From Litomosoides sigmodontis (Eukaryota > Nematoda > Chromadorea > Rhabditida > Onchocercidae), in the NCBI GenBank assembly GCA_963070105.1, contig OY718804.1, positions 8,167,817 through 8,231,816 on the forward strand: a stretch of 64,000 bases of DNA. The letters are read 5' to 3'. Positions 40,901-64,000 of the stretch are shown one piece after another. The notes beneath the pieces were generated by a model. It made no database searches, was not told the origin of the DNA, and saw nothing but the letters and a program-made list of their open reading frames with translations. Every line of letters begins with the position of its first letter. Positions within the stretch are counted from its first letter, which is position 1. The translations under genes and the position numbers were made by a program.

Positions 40901-41927
40901 ATTTTGATTTATTGCTTCAAAATATGTTCAACTATAAATGTTTCCTGAATTATTGGTTTGGTTTATCAGACATTTAACGCTGATTTTATCGATCGGTTCT
41001 TTCTCACTTTGATATTATTCAGTTAAACATGAGTGAAACAAAAGAAATATGACGTCACAGTTGTTTCTGCGAATGTTACATTTAAAACCGGAGTTGTTAG
41101 TTAGTGAGCTTGTTTTACTTATGTATGTTTCCTGATTTTAATGCTAAAGGTGATGACTATTTTAGGCACAATTCTGGATATATCAGCGAATTGCTGAACA
41201 AAGTTGCCACTACATGGATGAAATACGATTATGTACCGAAATTGCTGTACCCAGCAAACTTGTTGGAAGAATTATTGGGAAAGGAGGCCAAAATGTGAGT
41301 TTTTCGATTTTAAACGAATCGAACACATCAAACTAAGTTTGGAAATTGAAATATGGAAGAATTTTTATGTGAAATATTTTAGGTCCGCGAGTTGCAGCGT
41401 ATGACAGGGGCACAGGTAAAAATTCCAGATGATGCGGGTGATGATGAAGCCCAAAAAGCAACAACTGTTCGTGTACTCGGTAATTTTCAGTCGTCACAAG
41501 CCGTTCAAGCAAAGCTTGGTCAGCTCATCAGTGATTTTTCACAGCGGCTAACTATTGCACCTTCTAATGGGCAAAGTACTTCCAATACTCAGGGTATGTA
41601 CAAAAGCTCAACCTAGGTAATTTTTAAAGCAATTTTTCGAAATTTTTGGTAAGCTCGAACTTATTTCTAATCTCTTTTAAGTTGTTGATTTTCACCACCT
41701 GAATTTTCGGAATGCAATTTCTAATGTTGTAGAGTTTTTAGTCGTAAAATATCTGGACTTTCTTATTCGAAATTTCGTATCACCATGATGTTAAGGTCAA
41801 ACATAAATTAGCCGTCGGTATTATCTAACTTCATATTTTTGGATGTTACCTTCCAGAGATTCTCATCAACTTACTGAAAATATGTATTTTAACTGTAGGT
41901 TCTTCGCCGAGCCTTCAAGAATCGTAG
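34960..41927 (+). CDS. IGF2BP: IGF2BP/IMP-type RNA-binding protein with four KH domains
   Basis: Fourteen exons keep phase and give 630 aa from the ATG at 34960: 34960-35056, 37278-37361, 37617-37840, 38168-38323, 38434-38537, 38746-38865, 39142-39325, 39612-39824, 40131-40250, 40350-40481, 40714-40803, 41166-41294, 41383-41593, 41899-41927. Residues 1-135 are low-complexity (Gln, His, Ser, Tyr). KH1 has GQGG at 153-156, KH2 GKGG at 241-244, KH3 GAKG at 392-395, KH4 GKGG at 546-549. The KH4 stretch [16 protein letters not shown] and the KH1-2/KH3-4 spacing match the IMP family, which binds mRNAs to control their localisation, stability and translation. The C. elegans counterpart is, I believe, M88.5/imph-1. 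No RRM is found, although vertebrate members begin with two. A splice acceptor lies at 34934, so the ATG at 34960 is preferred over the upstream in-frame ATG at 34900. Missing upstream exons are possible. Confidence 0.92.
35732..35767. repeat. 18-bp tandem duplication
   Basis: TTTTAGAAGTAGTAAA occurs twice in tandem inside IMP intron 1. Confidence 0.7.
38870..38911. repeat. About 22-bp tandem duplication
   Basis: TTTTATTTCCTTAA with its TTAA/TTTC spacer occurs twice in IMP intron 6. Confidence 0.65.
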
Positions 41928-44900
41928 CGGTAATACATTGTTGAACACTGCAAATTAAAAAGTGCATTTGCAGCACTTTGAAGATCAAAAGGATTAGTGT
42001 CAGGTTTTTGTCGATGAATTGTTTTAATTTATGATACTGAAATGTTATGAAAAATTTTTTTGAATCAGATGTTCGTATAATTATGCCTCTTTTGACATAA
42101 CTTGTATATTATCGTTGTGTCATTAATATTATAACTACGATTTACAATTTTTAGGCAGCAGAATTAATCAATATTTAATGTTTTAATTCTCAACCCTTAT
42201 TTTGGGTTGAATTTTTATTGTCGATGACCCGACTGGGAAGTGACCATTCGTAAACTTATGTTCATAATCATTTAGTTGTGCGCTGAGCAATCAGTGATAG
42301 ACGTGCTGTGCTGAGAGTGTAAGCAATTAGCCTTCTAATTTCGGCATTTGATCGATTTTAGGAATTAGCAACAATTTGGTCTCCTAATTTTGTTTTAATT
42401 CGTGATAGGGTTTCCTGTTTAATTCTTCGGTGGTCACATTTCCCCTTTGCTAAAGTTCTGGTATACTTTGCTGCCTTTTGACTTATATGAGTGTTTCTGT
42501 AAAGAAGTTTATTTTTCTTTGTTATTGAATTTATGATTATTTAGGAAAAAGTAAAAATTTTAGCATTGTTTGTGGGCTTCAATTTGGAAATTTAATCTCA
42601 TAGATTTAATCTCATAGGAAATTTTAACTCTCATAGATTTTTTCTAATTTAATCTCATGGACTAAAACCAGCAAGTGATTGCTTGCTTTTATCGGTCCCT
42701 TGTTATTCATATGCTCAAAGAAAGTTTTTTAAAAATTATGAGCCTTCAGCTGTCGTTGCTTTACATGTTGGCTATCTTGTTGTTCCATTCGTTCGTTATT
42801 ATTAAGAGCTCCGAAACATCCAGGATGGAAAATGGTATTATCGTTAAAGTGATTGCGTGTGTTGTTTTTATTTGAACAGGCTTACTGAAAATTCATAATC
42901 ACTACTTAATAAAAAGATTGGTGGAGGGGGAGGTTGATGACTTTTTAAATTGTGGTTTTTCCATGAAATTTCAAAAAATTATTAGAAGCATTTTTTGTTT
43001 GCCTAAGAAAGTGATTTATTGATTTCATTTGTTTTGTTTTCTTTTTGTTGTAGGGTATATTGATCTGCACGTGTATGTTTATAATGATTTGTTTTTATTT
43101 CGTTTATTTAAGGGGACAACTTCTTCGCCTTGAAGCTATCTGATTACTAATCTTTCTGTTGTTGTACCCTATTGATGAAGGATGCATAATTTTATGTGAA
43201 GTATTGGTTCTGGAAACTTTTCCGCTCTATTTCCTCAATGTTTTGTATAAAACATAAAAAATTTATGAACGTTGTTCTTATTATTATCATACTACCATTA
43301 TGGACTGTTCGTGTTACACAATAATATAGTCGTGTGCAGAGCTAATCGTTCATTTCCACGTGCAAACTTCATTTTTAGTAGAGAACATTTGTTGTCACTG
43401 CTTAATCATCCCATCCAATTATTTCCTTTCTGCTATTAGTGCTTTTTTGAAATTCTTGAATCTGTACACCAATTCGCATTTGATTTATTCAGGAATTTTT
43501 TTCTCTACACATATATTTGAACAGCTACTATAAGGAAACGGTTCTTTCGATTTATCTTCTCATCATCCTTGTTTACTGATTCCATCACTGCAATGTATTG
43601 TTGTTGATTATTTTTTAATATGTCAGCAATCGATCGTCGAAAAATCGAACTTAGTTGTTATCGACCCCTCAACAGCCCGTGATTGTATAGTATATTTCAT
43701 AAATCGGGCGAATGAAATGAACTGGAAATTGGTCACCTCTTACTCGAATTTGAGAAAGATATGAAACTAATTTGATTTTTTTGACGGCTTTTTTTTTAGT
43801 TCTGAATCGTTCTTCTGAATCATCTGGTTTTCGAATTATCATATGTTCGCGGTTGCGTGTTTTGTTGAGCCACTTAACATTGTTTTACTGTTACTATAGG
43901 TTGAACTTTCCATCTATCTTATGGAATGATCAGGAATTTCTAAATCAATCGTCTATATTTTTCAATAACGGAAATGTGTGTATATTTTCGGAAAACAGAA
44001 TTGCTAAGGAACACATTTAAACCTGTTATCCATTTTAATGCGTCATGTTTTGTCTTTGCAACTGTATCACAGTTGTTAATATTTTCGTATCGCTTATTCT
44101 CAACACTGCAGTAGAATGTTGTAGTCCTTGTATGAACGCTTTTTTATCTATTATTTTTGCTTTAGATTTGTGAAAGTTAGCTTCTGCTGCCACGAATTAA
44201 ATGTATTATTGAGTTTTGGCAAGTACAAGGCTCGTGATCTAGGTTGCGTTAAGGTGAATAGAGTCATTCAACAAATGGAATATTTGTAATCTGATAACAT
44301 ATATTAAGTGACACTAACTATGATCATTCGAACAGTAGAAAGTGTATTTTGCAAATGGTACACTATGTTAACTGTAATCCAAGTAAAACTGCCCAACTCA
44401 GATGTGCACAGAGTCATTAGTTGCTTAGCCGGTTTCTGATTAATGAAATAGTTCATGCGGTTAATAATAATAATCAGTTTTTCGACGTAACCACTGGAAA
44501 CTATGAAGTTACATATAATTTTGTTTTAGGTATGCAACTACCTAAGAGGTCTGTGGTGAAAAAATAATTTGAGACATTGCAGAAGTTTTCGACACATCTC
44601 AATTTTTGAACGAAAATAATAAGACATTAATTCGTGATTTCAGAGGGAACCTTTGGGTTTTCATATTCCCTTATAGTACTCTCATTTTCGGAATTGAACA
44701 ATATTATTTGTATAACAGATAAAATCCGAATATTTTTCAGAAAATGGAAGTCTCAAAAATCAAACATTCAGTGGTTTTATGTAAATGAAAGAGAAGAATG
44801 AATGTAAAAGCATTGTGAGTGGTTGAGTGCAAACAGTAGGGATTAATAGTTTTATTCACAGTTAAATCCTTCGCTTTCCGGAAATGAACTGGATTGGGCT

Positions 44901-45428
44901 AAATTAATCTTTAAGCCTTTAACACTTTAAGAGGATTATTATTAATTCAGTTACAACAAAAAGTGGATAAAGCGAGCAGGAATTTTGCTGTGCATTACTT
45001 TTTGGTAGAAACAATTAGGGGAAATTCTTTTCCAATAAATAATATGATTTGAAGGGTAAAGTGTGAAGTTAATGAAGGAGTTCTAAGTGTAACCAAGCAA
45101 AATTTTTCAAAATATCGAAGTGAAATTGCAATCTAAATCTCGTTCTATAAAAGAAGTCCTATGAGGCTTGATTTCATAACCTTTGTCAGTTACTGATTTC
45201 GTTTGAATTTATGCATAGGTGAAGAATTGTCTTTGAAATTAACATTCGAAGAAAAAGAAGACTTTTTGCTAATGAATATTTACAATTGATAAGTGGTCAA
45301 TCAGGAATGTCCATGTTGTTTGTGAATGGAAGGTAAGGTGTGGTGTAACAGTGAAATGAAGCGAACACAGTAATATGAAATGATGGAAGGATGCTAGTTC
45401 AGGTGAATGAGAAGAAACTGACCAATAA
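41928..45428. other. Intergenic region between convergent IMP and NALCN genes
   Basis: 3.5 kb of AT-rich DNA with no supported gene. The proximal part will include the IMP 3' UTR and the distal part the NALCN 3' UTR. A small cluster of repeated ATTTAATCTCATAG units lies near 42590-42660. Scattered frames of 60-80 codons show no family features. Confidence 0.6.
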
Positions 45429-57491
<12,063 letters not shown>

Positions 57492-57508
57492 GAGGGCAGC
57501 GTCGCTAC
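57492..57508 (-). promoter_or_regulatory. Candidate 5' leader and trans-splice acceptor of NALCN
   Basis: On the minus strand GTTATTTCAG ends at 57509, so an exon would begin at 57508, 17 nt before the first ATG (57491). The second in-frame ATG at 57479 begins MLTRRKSS, which aligns with the start of vertebrate NALCN, so either may be used. Confidence 0.45.
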
Positions 57509-60500
57509 CTGAAATAACTCGCAATAAGGGAGAATTGATGTGAATACGTACGTATAATTAAGAAATGGCAAATGCATCTGTCAGTGTCCTAAAATGGTAA
57601 TGCAAGCTTTCTTCAAAAGTAATGAACTTCAGACGGATTAAGTCAATCTCCGTAAATTCGTCATTCGTAAGATTGGCTAGCATCAATGTAAATAATCAAA
57701 ACATAAAAGGGGAATGATAGCTAAGGATAGGATTTCATTTTTAATTTCGGTCAATGGGCCAAGTTGAGATGGACGATGGAAAGGTGAAGATAGCTTATTA
57801 ATTATTTCATCTTCTCAGTCATACATCACTCGTCTCTTTTCCCTCAAAACATCCCTCTCATTTTCCACGTCATGAAGGCAGTACGGTAGGGTGTTGCAGT
57901 TGCAAAAATGCCGCTTTCGAGACGTCGATGAAAAAAAAAAATTATTTGAATGTGTGGAGAGCTGTTAGATATGGTGATGTGTGCGGTTCAGCGGTGCCTG
58001 GAACTTGTTTACAAGAAGTAGAAGCCATTAATTTCACCATCGAATTAGACTGCCTCGGCCAGCTCCTTCCGAATCCTTCCTCCTTCTCCTTCCGCCTGCT
58101 TTTCTGCTTCCTGTTTCATGGAGGGGAGAGATGGAAATGCGCACTTGAGACAGCTTATCCTGTTTCGACGAGTGCGCACGGGGGGAAATGACGGACATCT
58201 ATCTCTCTGATGAACTTTGAAGGCTTCCCCATCTGTTTTTCTGTGAATAGTTCAGGTGAATTTGGAGGGAGAGCCGCACGTGCCATCTTTCAGCAGTCTC
58301 GTTGACTAGGCCCATTCCGCCTCTATCAGAATATTCAGCGGAATGCCCGAGCAGAATGGCGCCCGTAGCGAGAGGAAACGCGTAAAGTGCTGATACGTAA
58401 AGTGAAGTAAGTTGTTAAGGAGCGATCCATAGACCTGGAAAAGGAACTGGCTGTAACAGAATGAGTATTGAAGTGTTGTAAACGTGCAACTGCATCTGTC
58501 TTGAGATCAGCGTACGTGTGTGTGGTGGTGGTGGAGGAGGAGGAGGTGAAAGTGATGATGGGATGGGCCCTATTCATAGTAAAAATGGAAATGGATGAAT
58601 TGGATGGGAAATAAGCGAGAAGAGTTGAGATGCGCTCTTGAGAGGCTCTAGTCGAGTGGACAAGTGCGCAGCAGGAGAAGCTTCACTTAAGGAGAAGTGA
58701 ATCTCATACAAATGCTTCGTCATCCATTCCTAACACTCAGTCGCCTTCCTGCAGAAATCCACGCATTTTCAACTATTAGTATATCGCAACAATCGATTTT
58801 AGAATTTGCCAAAGTTAAACACTCCGAGGACGAGCTACACGCACAACTACTAAAATTGCCGGGCATCTTCACAAGTAATCGTCCCTTAGTCCGTCCGACT
58901 TGGTTCAGCCAAACAACACTAAACTTCCAAATCGCTCTCTCCAGGAACTCTTCCAATAAGTGATTTCAGTAGGCATCGAGCATGACGACAGCAGGCTTAT
59001 GGTGGACGGTGTTACAGCCTGTAACTCCTCTGTAATTTAGAGATTTTGAAATGAGCTGATTAGGAAGCGAATTCTCATTCGTTTACATGCCTTTTAAATT
59101 TTTATTCATCTTATTAAATATTACAGCTATTGCATTCCTTACTGTTGTCACCTTCAATTACTTCGATGAAATATGTCTTTTCTAGTTTGTTCCAAGAAAT
59201 TTCAAAAGGAACGTGCTAATATCAAACTTTGAACTAATGCGAAGACGATGATGATTAATGAAGAAATAAATACAAATGCAAATGCAATAAGCAACACTAA
59301 CTCGAAGATGCATTCTTCTGGCAACGAAGCCTTCGTGGACAGTGAATGATTCGTGTGGACGTGGAATGTAAGGCATTAATTATTTCGTTGGATGTATCGA
59401 AGTTAGTAATTGAAATTCGAAAAGGATGTTCCTCTCACGTTCGATTAGGAGGAATTAGAGGTGAAGGAGCAAGCGAGGAGGAAAGGACTTTCATGAGGAA
59501 GAAAGAAAAAACGGAATGATCGCTGTGGAACCGTATAATGTGAACGAAGCTTATGCTTCATCAAAATTTACTCTGAAAGTGAAAAGAGAGAGCGAGGAGA
59601 GAAACAAAAATTGAGGGATAGAGATTTCGGGACAAATATATTTTTCTTTAAATTACATTCATCGGAATGAGGGGAGCACGTGTTGAAAATGCGTTTATTT
59701 AAACGTCGTATGTTTCCTGTAATTTTTATGGATTTAAAATTTCAATATTTCGAGGCATACTGTGAAAAGGTAAGGTTTCCCATCGCTTTTGTACCATTCA
59801 TTTGATTGGAAGAGAAATGGATTAAGCTATAAGGAGTAAGATAGCCTGTAAGTTAGGCGATATTTTCAGGAGTGGAAGGAAATTAGTCGGTAGCTAAATC
59901 CTCTTTCCATTCCTAGTAAGTAGTCAGAGAAGGTGCGATCCATTTAAAAGTACTGACATCATTTTTACTCTCTATCATCTGATAGGAAATTAAATTGAAG
60001 TATGCACTAACCAAGCAGATGTGTCATAGCAGCCCAGGAAATCGATCTTTTTTTTTTCTCGAGATAGCTTGCTTGCAAATAACCTTGCTCGATCTGTTGC
60101 CTCTTTCAAATATTAGTTTCAATTCCTGAAATGCACTGAAACATTCAAATATGGACAAAAAAGGAAACGTTATTGAGCATTTCCGCTCTGTAAAATGCTA
60201 AATGTTTTCAAATAATAACTATAATTTTGAAAATGGAAGAGAAATGCGTGCTATTCTCACTTTTTCAAATTTGCTAATTTCAACAAAGTTGCGTTTCCTC
60301 TGTGTGACAATTATGAATCGAAGGCCAAAGAACAGTACGATTAGCACATTTATCACTTAATTTTCCTTTTAGAAATCATTCCTATTAGCTGCTGCTCCGT
60401 AGCTTAAGACTTCTTTCTACCTTCTATGATAGCGTTCGTTTCTCCGAGAGTACGGTGGATAGTTTGACGAATAAATCAAAGCGCTCTCACAACTCCATTT

Positions 60501-61660
60501 TAACACAAGGAGCTGCTGCTTCACTGTTTCATTCAATTCGTCAACCTCTGAAGAGGTGGAGGGAAAAGGATGAGAGATGATTTTTACATAAACTAGCAAG
60601 TGTGAGTCAGACACTGTACTTGGTGCATTACATGAGAGAGACGTGTCGTCACCCACAACAGTTTGCAGTTACTTACTTATGAAAGGGAAGAGTAATAGCT
60701 TAAGCAGTGAAATGCAGGCCAGCCAGCGAAGAAGTTGGTTAGTAGCTAGAAATATCTATCGCGAAGGAAGTATCATCCCTTCATCGGCGCTGTTTTGACG
60801 GCACGATGATTGATGGCGATATCGCAGTACAAGTTATCTTACTTTGCAAGCAGGGAATTTGCTAGTATGATGGAAGCATCCTTTCAAGTTAAGTATGTCT
60901 AATACGCAAGTATCATTTAAAGGTAAACGTACTGCAACAAATCCTTTGATCGCGTTACATTCAATGGTGCTATTCAGATCTCTTACATTTTTCACATTTA
61001 ACTGAATTCCATTCCCACGTAAACTTCACGTAAATCGAAGAAAAATCAATATCAGTTGTGCGCCTCTGCGTGTGTTTTTTTGCAAATTGTTCAGCATTTT
61101 CAAGGGAAAACGAAGCTCAATTCTTCACATTTCTTACTTATCAGATTTTGTTTTTTTTATCGTTTTAGGAAGTATGAAGAAAACAAAAACACTACAGTTA
61201 TCTCTGGAGCTATCAAAATTTTCTTCAACATTATTAGACAGGACAATTTTGTCAGTACAATTTTTTTTGAGTTGACAATTTTCAATTTACTCCTCCTACA
61301 AGTAGCAATTTTCAAATTGCCGAAACAATTTTCTGCTCTTATAATACTGCCACTTCTCAATAATTTTAATGCGCTTAAATTGAAAGCGTTAATTAATTGT
61401 TATTGAGGTTATTCTCAACCTCATATCTGGCACTCTAATTTTTCCACACTATTGAGAGCTACTAGAGTGCTGTTTTTCAACAGTTGACTTTCTAACCTCA
61501 AGCTCTTACAATTAATGAACAGAGAATGATCGAGTAAACAAGAGCGATAGGATGGATACAGGCTAGCTGATTTCACTTACAGTAAAAATGCAATTCCCAG
61601 ACATTCACAACTGCTATTTGTGATATTGAATTTTGGCTTATCGTTTGCTCTGTCAACATA

Positions 61661-61703
61661 ACGTACGTCAAATTTATTGAAATATGATAAATTTGACGTG
61701 CGT
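61661..61703. repeat. Short inverted repeat / hairpin
   Basis: AACGTACGTCAAATTTAT (about 61661-61678) faces ATAAATTTGACGTGCGTT (about 61686-61703) with one mismatch over 18 bp. The loop is about 7 nt. It lies about 700 bp upstream of the MRPS9 start. Confidence 0.7.
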
Positions 61704-62369
61704 TGATAAACACGGTTCGCGAATGCATGCATCAACGTTATCCACGAAAAGTCGAGTTGCAAAAGTAAAGTACCAAATCGTACAATATTGCGCGACAAAT
61801 TGAGCATGACGTGGAAACCAGTAATGCCGGTTGAATGATTCTCAATGAATTTAATTAATATCAATTTCTACCATTCCACACTTCCGCTGTGAATGCAAAT
61901 TAGACTGAAATAATAGTCGCACTTTCGCAGTGCACATCTGGCCAATTTTCACTTTCCATTACAAACTATGGAAAGTGAACTCATTTTCATGAACATCTGA
62001 AATGTTGTTTGGGAAGTATTATTTAGTTTTATTTAACTTATACGTTAGTTGTGTTACTTCATAACTCAACATGCTCCCTACGATTGCATTTAACGCACTA
62101 CAACACGTAAGATTTCAATTGCGGCATCCCATTCACTTTCCGCTTACGTCTCATCTCCCGGTATTTCGCGGCTGGAAGGAAGATGGCCGATAGAAATTTA
62201 GCTTTCAGGTATACAGCTATTGAGGTATTGGCGAGGATCCTAGTCAGTTCGGTTGTTGCATGTTTGGGGTGTCTGAATGAATCAGTAGTTTTGGGTTTTT
62301 TTTTCTGTAGTTGATTGTTGTTCCAATAGAATCAGTCAAATATGATGTTTTTAAAACCTGTTTCTATAA

Positions 62370-62384
62370 ATTTCAGGAATTGAA
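62370..62384 (+). promoter_or_regulatory. Candidate trans-splice acceptor of MRPS9
   Basis: ATTTCAG ends at 62376, 8 nt before the initiator ATG at 62385. The exon therefore would have an 8-nt leader, typical of spliced-leader addition in nematodes. A cis-spliced untranslated exon upstream cannot be excluded. Confidence 0.55.
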
Positions 62385-64000
62385 ATGTTTCCTCTTGGGT
62401 CGATTCGACGGGTATGTTATCTTCGATTCCTGAGAATTAACAATAGCGGGTATCGAAATTTGGTAACGGGAGAAACGAAGGTTACAACAGTTCCCAAGAC
62501 AGTTCTCCCCGATGATTATACCGTTGGAAATGCTAGCGATACCGATGTACCTCGACATCGTAAGAAAGTAATAAGTCGTGCATTAGAAGCTTATCTCAGC
62601 GATGTTAGAAAGCAGAATAAAATCATGGCCCGAGAAAGGGCAGAATTCGAGCTCGGAAAACGATATTTGGCTAATATGTTGGGACTGGAAGCGAGTAGCA
62701 TCACCCAGGATGACATCGACAAGTAAATCTAGATGGCTATTTATATCACTAGCAAAGTACATTCAAACATTTTTTTATACAGAAGATGTGTTATTCAGGG
62801 CGATCGAGTATCTCTTCCCATCTGGCTTGACAAGCAAATTGGCATTACCGGTGATGAAGCCGCCGGAGGAAATTTTACCAGTGTTCCGTCAAATTGCATT
62901 TGATGATGAAGGACGGCCAAAGGATTTGCTGTTTTTTACACTTGCTCCTAAGTTTTACCGACTGCTCTCGGTTTGTTTGTTTTCTTATCTAAAAAGGTGT
63001 GATGTGAGAAGTTGCATAATGCATTCCGTTGTAGACTGTCGGCACAAAGACAGAAGTATTGTTGCGCCATCAGCAGAAACAGGAAACGCCCAGGGAGAGT
63101 GATTCGAAAACGCATAAAATGTGTGGTTTGCATCTGATTATACCAGCAGTCCTCCTGTCTGTGTCTTCTTATACAGTATTCTCACTCATAATTTTTGTTG
63201 TAGAGATTTACTGGGCACAGAATGGATCAGTCAACAAATGCTTTGTGATCAAATGAAAGAAAGAATTACGGATGAAATGGTAGTTATTTCTCGGCTTGAG
63301 ACTTGTAGAATTGAGATCTATGATTTATTTTAGGTTTCCAAAATGTTTTAGAAACAGTTGTTCAAGTTAATAAGACCAGTGAATGAGATTGGTGAAGGGA
63401 ATTGATTCAACGGAAGAAATGATTTCTTATTGAAAAATTTTCACATTGTCCATAACAAATTATGTGCATTTATTTCAGTATGCACATTTAATTGTTTCAT
63501 TCGATTATATGGTTTCGCTTCCTGGCGCATACAAGGAGCGGGACTTCATTTTCAAGTACAGAAAATCTATAGCTGCTGGAGCTAAGGATGTTATTTTTGG
63601 TACAAAAGTAAGTCTAAAATAATACAGTGAAAGCAGATGAATGATAGATATATCAAGTGGTGCACATATGAGAACAGTAACTCGGATGGGGTGAAGACTG
63701 ATTTGCTCAACAAAACTACTTTACTCTCGATAAGGACTCCGTTCTTTCTTGTTCAGGTGCCACCAGTCCAGTTAGTAGAAAGTACCGATCAACGAATGGC
63801 GAAAGTGGAAGTTCGTTTGAAAGCATCCTTTGCTGAAGTTGAAGTACGAGACAAAGGAAGCGGCGAATATACCGTAGATGGATATGGTCTGGATGTTTTC
63901 CGATCTTTACAAGCTAGGTCTGAACGTTTCATAACTCTTGTAATTTTACTTTAATTCCGATTCTGCAGAGCATTTTTGTCTGGTTTCTCTCATTTCCTTA
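62385..64000 (+). CDS. MRPS9: Mitochondrial ribosomal protein uS9m (MRPS9), 3' end outside window
   Basis: Exons 62385-62722, 62799-62970, 63035-63120, 63204-63279, 63479-63607, 63757-63917 and probably 63969 onward join in phase; the gene continues past 64000. This is the uS9 protein of the mitochondrial small ribosomal subunit, placed in the subunit head near the P-site. The N-terminus is Arg-rich and nearly free of acidic residues (MFPLGSIRRVCYLRFLR), as for a mitochondrial import signal. The MRPS9-specific middle contains AIEYLFPSGL, EEILPVFRQIAF and LIVSFDYM. The conserved S9 fold starts near 63790 with AKVEVRLKASFAEVEVRDKG, corresponding to the first strands of bacterial S9. The third exon (residues TVGTKTEVLL to SKTHK) is less conserved and is placed by phase. 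Its upstream neighbour NALCN is transcribed divergently. Confidence 0.94.

Larger units (their letters stand above)
57509..62384. other. Intergenic region between divergent NALCN and MRPS9 genes
   Basis: 4.9 kb upstream of both genes and probably holding the regulatory DNA of each. No supported gene. A plus-strand frame at 58712-58963 and minus-strand frames near 58720-58956 and 60417-60656 are open but overlap, lack recognisable features and have no splice partners. An 18-bp hairpin lies at about 61661-61703. Confidence 0.55.

Noticed and set aside
58712..58963. 83-codon plus-strand frame with overlapping minus-strand frame
   Set aside because: Open on both strands, no recognisable domain, no splice partners, no acceptor near the start. 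Kept only as a low-probability orphan.
60417..60656. 79-codon minus-strand frame
   Set aside because: No family features or splice context; length is within chance expectation in 4.9 kb of intergenic DNA.

Overview
The window is nematode nuclear DNA, probably from a parasitic spirurid or filarial worm. It is AT-rich, the genes carry many short exons with GT-AG introns, and every gene I recognise has a clear nematode or animal counterpart. The filarial assignment is inference from overall character. I built exon models by matching splice sites, reading phase and remembered family sequences. No database search was run.

Layout. 1-888 (+) is the 3' end of the mitochondrial trifunctional enzyme beta subunit (HADHB thiolase). 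889-8721 is a gene-poor gap rich in microsatellites, including a TAA array of about 800 bp. 8722-24450 (+) is a complete 30-exon CLASP microtubule-rescue protein of 1272 aa. On the opposite strand inside its 3.2-kb fifth intron lies an apparent 7-exon nested gene of unknown function. 25651-26530 (-) holds fragments resembling a transthyretin-like secreted protein, probably decayed. 27829-30671 (-) is an SH2-tyrosine kinase of the nematode Fer-like type (507 aa). 31353-33659 (-) is an unrecognised multi-pass membrane protein whose 5' end is uncertain.

34960-41927 (+) is a four-KH-domain IGF2BP/IMP-type RNA-binding protein (630 aa modelled) in which I find no RRMs. After a 3.5-kb gap comes the NALCN/NCA sodium-leak channel on the minus strand (45429-57491, 37 exons, 1843 aa), with an intact EEKE selectivity filter. 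A 4.9-kb intergenic region follows. 62385 to the window edge (+) is mitochondrial ribosomal protein uS9m (MRPS9), cut by the end of the window.

The genes do not form one pathway. HADHB and MRPS9 are mitochondrial housekeeping genes, CLASP is cytoskeletal, the kinase and the leak channel are signalling and excitability proteins, and the IMP protein regulates mRNA. Several first coding exons are preceded within 5-30 nt by a strong 3' splice site with no obvious upstream coding exon, as expected for spliced-leader trans-splicing. I saw no CRISPR array, phage, transposase or defence-like system. The most novel-looking item is the nested gene at 14495-15721.
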